From an uncultured Oscillospiraceae bacterium (GTDB taxonomy: Bacteria; Bacillota; Clostridia; Oscillospirales; Ruminococcaceae), in NCBI GenBank assembly GCA_934463345.1, contig CAKSJL010000029.1:1-19540 (forward strand): a stretch of DNA of 19,540 nucleotides. The letters are read 5' to 3'. Position numbers and translations under genes: made by a program. Of this stretch, positions 14,093 to 19,540 are shown piece after piece; the stretch's first letter is position 1, and each line of letters starts with the position of its first letter. The notes under the pieces are model-generated. The model was given only the letters and a program-made list of their open reading frames with translations. It searched no databases and was not told where the DNA came from.

Positions 14093-15127
14093 ATGAAAAG
14101 TTATTCTGAAAGTTATAAAAAAGCCGGCGTAGATGTAACGGCTGGATACAAAGCAGTTGAACTTATGAAATCGCATGTTGCTAGAACTGCAACAAGTGGT
14201 GTTCTTACAGGTATTGGTGGATTCGGCGGACTTTTTGAACCTGATCTGACAGGTATAAGCAAACCTGTTTTTGTTTCGGGTACAGACGGTGTTGGAACAA
14301 AGCTGAAAATTGCTTTTCTTATGGACAAGCATAATACTATAGGAATCGATTGTGTTGCAATGTGCGTTAATGATATAATTTGCTGTGGTGCAGCACCTCA
14401 GTTTTTCCTTGACTATATTGCTGTTGGTAAGAATTATCCGGAAAAGGTTGCGGATATTGTTTCAGGTATTGCTGACGGATGCGTTGAGGCGGGATGTGCA
14501 CTTGTTGGCGGTGAAACAGCAGAAATGCCAGGTTTTTATCCTGTTGACGAATATGATGTCGCAGGTTTTTCTGTAGGCGTTGTTGATAAGGACAAAATAC
14601 TGAAACCTGAAAATCAGAAAGCAGGAGATATTCTCATTGGCATTAAATCAAGCGGTGTTCACTCAAACGGATTTTCTCTTGTAAGAAAAATTTTTACTGT
14701 TAATGAACAGACTCTTGCAAGACATTTTTCTGATCTTGGAACTACACTCGGAGAATGTTTGCTTACACCTACAAAGATATATGTAAAGCCAATTCTTAAT
14801 CTTTTAAAGCAGATTAATGTAAATGCTATTTCTCACATTACCGGCGGCGGTTTTTATGAAAATATTCCTCGCTCACTTCCAAATGGTATTTCGGCAAAAA
14901 TTGAAAGAAACGCTATACAAATCCTTCCGATATTCGACCTTATCGCAAGAACTGGTCATATACCAGAAAGAGATATGTTCAATACATTTAACATGGGTGT
15001 TGGCATGACTGTATCGGTTGATAAAAATGATGCTGATAAGGCAATTGAAATCCTCAACTCAAACGGTGTTGAAGCATATGTACTTGGTGAGCTTGTTGAA
15101 AGTGATGACGGAGTTATTATCAGTTGA
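14093..15127 (+). CDS. purM: Phosphoribosylformylglycinamidine cyclo-ligase (AIR synthetase)
   Basis: This 344-aa enzyme closes the imidazole ring of FGAM with ATP to form AIR. The N-terminal [26 protein letters not shown] (41-50), GTDGVGTK (63-70) and [18 protein letters not shown] are signature segments of the PurM/ThiL superfamily. [11 protein letters not shown] and [10 protein letters not shown] confirm PurM. The length is standard. The SD AAGGAG is about 8 nt before ATG 14093, and the gene starts 11 nt after purF. Confidence 0.97.
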   Translation: MKSYSESYKKAGVDVTAGYKAVELMKSHVARTATSGVLTGIGGFGGLFEPDLTGISKPVFVSGTDGVGTKLKIAFLMDKHNTIGIDCVAMCVNDIICCGAAPQFFLDYIAVGKNYPEKVADIVSGIADGCVEAGCALVGGETAEMPGFYPVDEYDVAGFSVGVVDKDKILKPENQKAGDILIGIKSSGVHSNGFSLVRKIFTVNEQTLARHFSDLGTTLGECLLTPTKIYVKPILNLLKQINVNAISHITGGGFYENIPRSLPNGISAKIERNAIQILPIFDLIARTGHIPERDMFNTFNMGVGMTVSVDKNDADKAIEILNSNGVEAYVLGELVESDDGVIIS

Positions 15128-15159
15128 TTTTTACTTTTTAATAAAAACGGGAGATTGTT

Positions 15160-15792
15160 ATGGCAGATAAAAATATCGTTGTGCTGGTTTCGGGAGGTGG
15201 TACAAACCTCCAGGCACTTATTGATGCACAAAAAAACGGTGATATTGTAAATGGCAGAATTTCATGTGTCATTTCTTCAAAAGAAGATGCTTATGCTCTT
15301 GTTCGTGCCGAAAAAAACGGCATTAAAACTCGTGTTGTCCCAAGAAAAAGTTATGCTGACAGTGATAAGTACAGCGAAGCGCTTCTGAGTGTACTTACAG
15401 AAGAAAATGCTGATCTTGTAATTCTTGCCGGATTTATGACTATACTTGGTGAACAAATAATTAAAGCCTTCCCATATAAAATTATTAATGTTCATCCTGC
15501 CTTGATACCTTCTTTCTGCGGTCAGGGATATTATGGATTAAAAGTTCATGAGGCTGCACTTGGATATGGTGTGAAGGTGAGTGGTGCAACAGTTCACTTT
15601 GTTAATGAAGAAGCTGATGCCGGAGCCATAATACTTCAAAAGGCTGTTGAAGTTGAAAATGATGACACTCCGGAAACACTTCAGAAACGTATAATGGAAC
15701 AAGCTGAATGGAAGATACTCCCGAGAGCAGCATCGCTTTTTTGTCAGGATAAAATTATAATCAAGGATGGAAAAGCATATATTAAAGAATGA
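15160..15792 (+). CDS. purN: Phosphoribosylglycinamide formyltransferase (GAR transformylase, folate-dependent)
   Basis: This 210-aa enzyme moves the formyl group of 10-formyltetrahydrofolate to GAR. VSGGGTNLQAL at 10-20 is the phosphate-binding loop. The catalytic residues are N110 and H112 in INVHPALIPSF and D153 in EEADAGAI. GYGVKVSGATVHFV matches the family. The SD is GGGAGA, 6 nt before ATG 15160. It follows purM by 32 nt. Confidence 0.97.
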   Translation: MADKNIVVLVSGGGTNLQALIDAQKNGDIVNGRISCVISSKEDAYALVRAEKNGIKTRVVPRKSYADSDKYSEALLSVLTEENADLVILAGFMTILGEQIIKAFPYKIINVHPALIPSFCGQGYYGLKVHEAALGYGVKVSGATVHFVNEEADAGAIILQKAVEVENDDTPETLQKRIMEQAEWKILPRAASLFCQDKIIIKDGKAYIKE

Positions 15793-15855
15793 AATGTCAT
15801 TAAATAATATCTTTAGAGCATATTTATAAGGCATGTATTTGAAAGGATTTCTGAT

Positions 15856-16572
15856 ATGAAAAAAATTGACATAAAAAATGAACTTCGTGAAAATTCATAC
15901 CCAGGACGTGGTATTGTCATAGGAAAGTCAGCGGACGGAAAATATGCTGTTACAGCATACTTTATCATGGGCAGAAGTGAAAACAGCCGAAACAGAGTAT
16001 TTGTTGAGGATGGAAATGGAATAAGAACACAGGCATTTGATCCGGCTAAACTTACAGACCCAAGTCTTATTATATATTCTCCTGTAAGAGTACTTGGAAA
16101 TAAGACAATCGTAACTAATGGAGATCAGACAGATACAATTTATGATCTTATGAACAATCAGATGACGTTTGAGCAGTCACTGAGAACAAGAGAATTTGAA
16201 CCTGATGCTCCAAACTATACTCCTAGAATTTCAGGCATTATTAAGGTCGAACCTGGAAATGCGTTTAATTATGCAATGTCAATTCTTAAAAGTGCAAACG
16301 GAAACCCTGATTCATGCAACCGCTTTACATTTTCATATAATAATCCTATAAATGGTGAGGGACATTTTATTCACACATATATGTCTGATGGAAATCCTCT
16401 GCCTAGCTTTGAGGGTGAACCAAAACTTATCTCAATTGAAGGCGAGATTGATGAATTCGGAAAATCATTGTGGACAAGCCTGAATGATGATAACAAAGTA
16501 GCACTGTTTGTAAGATATATTAATCTTTCTGACGGTACATTTGAATCAAGAATATATAACAAAAATAAGTGA
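15856..16572 (+). CDS. IMP cyclohydrolase, PurO-like stand-alone enzyme
   Basis: This 238-aa protein matches the IMP cyclohydrolase family first described from archaea (PurO), which closes FAICAR to IMP. Recognisable parts are YPGRGIVIGKSADGKYAV at 15-32, FIMGRSENSRNRVF near 36-50, the middle APNYTPRISG and SCNRFTFSYNNP, and GEGHFIHTYM. It is unrelated to the MGS-like cyclohydrolase domain of bifunctional PurH. The next gene is a transformylase that lacks that cyclohydrolase half, so the pair replaces PurH. The SD GAAAGGA precedes ATG 15856 by about 8 nt, and the gap from purN is 63 nt without an obvious terminator. I leave the symbol empty because naming in bacteria is inconsistent; purO would be reasonable. 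Confidence 0.88.
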   Translation: MKKIDIKNELRENSYPGRGIVIGKSADGKYAVTAYFIMGRSENSRNRVFVEDGNGIRTQAFDPAKLTDPSLIIYSPVRVLGNKTIVTNGDQTDTIYDLMNNQMTFEQSLRTREFEPDAPNYTPRISGIIKVEPGNAFNYAMSILKSANGNPDSCNRFTFSYNNPINGEGHFIHTYMSDGNPLPSFEGEPKLISIEGEIDEFGKSLWTSLNDDNKVALFVRYINLSDGTFESRIYNKNK

Positions 16573-16581
16573 GGTAAAATT

Positions 16582-17760
16582 ATGTCATCAGAAATGCTAT
16601 TAAAATACGGATGTAATCCTAATCAAAAACCTTCAAGAATTTTTATTGAAAACAAGGAACTTCCAATAGAAGTCTTGAATGGAAAGCCAGGATATATTAA
16701 TTTGCTTGATGCTTTTAATGGCTGGCAGCTTGTCAGAGAATTGAAAAAAGCTACCGGTCTTTGTGCAGCAACATCATTCAAACACGTTTCTCCAGCTGGT
16801 GCCGCAGTTGGTATTCCTCTTACAGATACACTGAAAAAAATTTACTTTGTAGATGATTTGGGTGAACTTTCACCTATGGCATGCGCATATGCAAGAGCAC
16901 GAGGCGCAGACAGGATGTCATCATATGGTGACTTTGTGGCTCTTTCTGATACGTGCGATGCAATTACAGCTAAAATGCTTCAGAGGGAAGTTTCTGATGG
17001 TATAATTGCACCTGATTATACAGATGAAGCGTTGGAAATTTTGAAGTCAAAAAGAAAAGGAACATATAATATCATAAAAATTGATCCAGACTATGTTCCA
17101 GAGGAAATTGAAAGAAAACAGGTTTTTGGCGTTACATTTGAACAGGGAAGAAATAATTTTGTTATTAATAACGAACTGCTTGATAATGTTGTAACAGAAA
17201 ATAAAAACATTCCGGAGGATAAAAAACGTGACCTTCTGATCTCCTTGATTACTCTTAAATACACTCAGTCAAATTCAGTTTGCTATGTTAAGGATGGGCA
17301 GGCTATTGGTATCGGTGCAGGACAGCAGTCAAGAATACACTGCACACGTCTTGCTGGAAATAAGGCAGATATCTGGTGGCTCAGACAATCACCACAGGTT
17401 CTTAACCTTAAATTTGTTGACGGTATACGCCGTCCGGACAGAGATAATGCTATAGACGTTTATATTTCGGATGAATATATGGATGTTCTTGAAGACGGTG
17501 CATGGCAGAAGATTTTCAAGGAAAAACCTCCTATATTTACAAAGGAAGAGCAGAAATCCTGGCTTGCGCAAAATACTGACGTTTGCCTTGGTTCTGATGC
17601 ATTTTTCCCATTCGGCGATAATATTGAAAGAGCCAAAAAGAGCGGTGTGTCATATATAGCTGAACCTGGCGGTTCTATCAGAGATGATAATGTAATTGAA
17701 ACATGCAATAAATATAATATTTCTATGGCATTTACTAGAATGAGATTGTTCCATCATTAA
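16582..17760 (+). CDS. purH: AICAR transformylase, stand-alone (PurH C-terminal domain only)
   Basis: This 392-aa enzyme formylates AICAR from 10-formyltetrahydrofolate to FAICAR. KYGCNPNQKP at 8-17, the catalytic Lys67-His68 in SFKHVSPAGAA, and GIGAGQQSRIH with CTRLAG are signatures of the AICARFT domain. The protein starts directly with this domain. The N-terminal cyclohydrolase domain of about 200 residues in normal PurH is absent, and no remnant is seen upstream, where the separate PurO-like gene sits 9 nt away. Archaeal stand-alone forms have been called PurV; I use purH with this limitation. The SD GTGAGG overlaps the stop of the previous gene. Confidence 0.93.
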   Translation: MSSEMLLKYGCNPNQKPSRIFIENKELPIEVLNGKPGYINLLDAFNGWQLVRELKKATGLCAATSFKHVSPAGAAVGIPLTDTLKKIYFVDDLGELSPMACAYARARGADRMSSYGDFVALSDTCDAITAKMLQREVSDGIIAPDYTDEALEILKSKRKGTYNIIKIDPDYVPEEIERKQVFGVTFEQGRNNFVINNELLDNVVTENKNIPEDKKRDLLISLITLKYTQSNSVCYVKDGQAIGIGAGQQSRIHCTRLAGNKADIWWLRQSPQVLNLKFVDGIRRPDRDNAIDVYISDEYMDVLEDGAWQKIFKEKPPIFTKEEQKSWLAQNTDVCLGSDAFFPFGDNIERAKKSGVSYIAEPGGSIRDDNVIETCNKYNISMAFTRMRLFHH

Positions 17761-17777
17761 TTTAAGGAGATATCAGT

Positions 17778-19058
17778 ATGAAAATACTTGTAGTTGGCGG
17801 CGGCGGAAGAGAGCATGCTATTATTATGAAGCTTGCGGAAAGTCCTAAAGCAGAAAAACTTTACTGTACACCGGGAAACGGCGGAATATCAAAATATGCT
17901 GAATGCTTCGATGTTAAAGCAACTGATATTGAAGGTGTGGTTGAGCTTGCGCAAAGGCTTGATGCAGATATGGTTGTTGTTGCACCGGATGATCCTCTTG
18001 TAATGGGAATGGTTGATGCATTGAACAGCAAGGGAATTCGTGCATTTGGACCTGACAAGGCAGCAGCTATTATTGAGGGAAGTAAGGTATTTTCAAAGAA
18101 CCTTATGAAAAAATATAATATTCCGACTGCAAAATATGAAGTTTTTGATGATCCGGAGGCAGCAGTAAATTATATTAAATCCGAAAACAAATTTCCTGTT
18201 GTTGTTAAAGCTGATGGGCTTGCATTAGGAAAAGGCGTTATAATTGCCAAAGACCTTATTGAAGCAGAAAATGCAGTAAAGACAATAATGGAAGATAAAG
18301 TATTTGGAAACAGTGGACTGAATGTTGTAATTGAAGAATTCCTTACAGGTCCTGAAGTATCTGTACTCTGTTTTACAGACGGAAAAACTGTAAAACCCAT
18401 GGTTTCATCAATGGATCATAAAAGAGCGAATGATAATGATGAGGGACTTAATACCGGGGGAATGGGAACAGTTGCCCCTAACCCATGCTATACTAACGAA
18501 ATTGCTGACATATGTATGAAAGAAATATTTATGCCAACAATAAAGGCAATGAACAATGAAAACCGGAAATTTAAAGGCTGTCTTTATTTTGGTCTTATGC
18601 TTACTCCGAACGGACCTAAGGTTATTGAGTATAACTGTCGTTTTGGTGATCCTGAAACACAGGTTGTGCTTCCGCTTTTGAATTCAGATCTTGTTGACAT
18701 TTTCGATGCTGTTATTGATGAGAAGCTTGATGAAATTGATATTAACTGGAAAAATGAATCTGCTGCTTGTGTTATACTTGCAAGTGGAGGATATCCGGTT
18801 AAATATCAGTCAGGTTATAGCATAAATGGACTGAATGATAAGGGACAGCTTGATGAATATCTTGTTTATCATGCCGGAACAAAAACAGAAGGTGCTGATA
18901 TCAAAACATCAGGTGGACGTGTCATCGGTGTAACAGCAACAGCGGCTGATTTAAAAACAGCCATTAATAAGGCTTATGAAGGCGTGAAAAAAATAAGCTT
19001 TAAGGATATGCATTTCAGAAATGACATTGGTCGGAGAGCATTGGAATATTTAGATTGA
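17778..19058 (+). CDS. purD: Phosphoribosylamine-glycine ligase (GAR synthetase)
   Basis: This 426-aa ATP-grasp enzyme joins glycine to phosphoribosylamine. VVGGGGREHAI at 5-15 and TPGNGG at 31-36 form the N-terminal domain, followed by APDDPLVMG at 69-77. The ATP-grasp core has VVKADGLALGKGV at 142-154, GPEVSVLCF and VIEYNCRFGDPETQ. The length is normal. The SD AAGGAGA is 8 nt before ATG 17778, and the gene starts 17 nt after purH. It is the last pur gene in the window. Confidence 0.97.
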   Translation: MKILVVGGGGREHAIIMKLAESPKAEKLYCTPGNGGISKYAECFDVKATDIEGVVELAQRLDADMVVVAPDDPLVMGMVDALNSKGIRAFGPDKAAAIIEGSKVFSKNLMKKYNIPTAKYEVFDDPEAAVNYIKSENKFPVVVKADGLALGKGVIIAKDLIEAENAVKTIMEDKVFGNSGLNVVIEEFLTGPEVSVLCFTDGKTVKPMVSSMDHKRANDNDEGLNTGGMGTVAPNPCYTNEIADICMKEIFMPTIKAMNNENRKFKGCLYFGLMLTPNGPKVIEYNCRFGDPETQVVLPLLNSDLVDIFDAVIDEKLDEIDINWKNESAACVILASGGYPVKYQSGYSINGLNDKGQLDEYLVYHAGTKTEGADIKTSGGRVIGVTATAADLKTAINKAYEGVKKISFKDMHFRNDIGRRALEYLD

Positions 19059-19073
19059 TTGGAAGTAATTAAT

Positions 19074-19540
19074 ATGCTGTTAGACAAATATTTACCAAGA
19101 ATTGAATTCGATAGTTATGAAGATTTTAAGGAAAATTATAAAGTAAATGTTCCTGATAACTTTAACTTCGGATTTGATATTGTGGATGAATGGGCAAAGC
19201 AGGAACCTGACAAGCTTGCTTTGGTATGGTGCAATGACCATAATGAAGAGAAGAGATTTACGTTTACTGATATTTCAAGGCTTTCAAATCAGGCTGCGAA
19301 TTATTTTAAAAGTATAGGCATTAAAAAGGGGACAGTGGTAATGCTTATACTCAGAAGGAGATGGGAGTACTGGGTTTGTGCAGTTGCTCTTCATAAAATC
19401 GGCGCAATTCTTATTCCTGGAACACTTCAGCTTACCAAAAAGGACATTGTATACAGAGGAAATGCTGCGAAGGTGAGTGCTATAGTATGCCTGCCAGACA
19501 AATTTGTTATAGATCAGGTAAGTGCTGCTCAGTCTGAAAT
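19074..19540 (+). CDS. AMP-forming acyl-CoA synthetase family protein, N-terminal part; gene continues beyond window
   Basis: The first 155 codons of an adenylate-forming enzyme are visible. The start ATG 19074 has SD GGAAG about 8 nt upstream and lies 15 nt after the purD stop, so it looks like part of the same transcript. The segments FDIVDEWAKQEPDKLALVW, FTFTDISRLSNQAANYF, IKKGTVVMLIL and ALHKIGAILIPGT match the N-terminal lobe of acetyl- and medium-chain acyl-CoA synthetases. The AMP-binding P-loop and the acyl-CoA motifs would lie beyond the right edge, so the substrate cannot be judged. A purine-biosynthetic role is not expected. Confidence 0.85.
   Translation, partial: MLLDKYLPRIEFDSYEDFKENYKVNVPDNFNFGFDIVDEWAKQEPDKLALVWCNDHNEEKRFTFTDISRLSNQAANYFKSIGIKKGTVVMLILRRRWEYWVCAVALHKIGAILIPGTLQLTKKDIVYRGNAAKVSAIVCLPDKFVIDQVSAAQSE

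Overview
This AT-rich window has Shine-Dalgarno (SD) sites at nearly every start, T-box and cobalamin riboswitch leaders, and clostridial-type protein sequences. It suggests a low-GC Gram-positive bacterium of the class Clostridia, probably a Ruminococcus-like member of the Oscillospiraceae; I cannot name the species. Almost all of it is chromosomal metabolic DNA. I see no insertion sequence, prophage, CRISPR array, tRNA or rRNA.

Left part, minus strand (1-7739). Reading in the direction of transcription: a probable 16-aa leader ORF coupled to lnt (apolipoprotein N-acyltransferase); then nadE-pyrE with its own promoter inside the lnt 3' end and a structured leader; then tyrS behind a tyrosine T-box with its own promoter; then a cobalamin-riboswitch unit. 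That last unit encodes a 144-aa protein with a C-terminal membrane anchor and an ABC-transporter substrate-binding lipoprotein that runs off the left edge. Three near-consensus sigma-A-type promoters (17-bp spacers) sit at or inside the end of the preceding gene, so the block is a relay of separately controlled units packed head to tail.

Middle (7740-9963). A divergent intergenic region separates lnt from a plus-strand family 2 glycosyltransferase. That gene is broken by an apparent 16-nt deletion that removes a conserved motif and shifts the frame. It overlaps a membrane-anchored WG-repeat protein of unknown role.

Right part, plus strand (9964-19540). A tight purine operon runs purE-purC-(purF-like)-purF-purM-purN-purO-like-purH(transformylase only)-purD, followed at once by the start of an AMP-forming acyl-CoA synthetase cut by the right edge. 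These genes cover PRPP to phosphoribosylamine (PurF), GAR (PurD), FGAR (PurN), AIR (PurM), CAIR (PurE), SAICAR (PurC), FAICAR (transformylase) and IMP (PurO-like cyclohydrolase). purK, purB and the FGAM synthase genes are not in the window. Two points stand out. The last two steps use separate proteins rather than bifunctional PurH. And there are two PurF-family genes in tandem, the first of which has lost every recognisable glutaminase residue while keeping the PRPP loop and the cysteines that correspond to Fe-S ligands.

The best candidates for a second look are the glutaminase-dead PurF paralogue, the riboswitch-controlled anchored protein with no signal peptide, the hairpin-bridged ribosome binding site of nadE, and the leader ORF of lnt.
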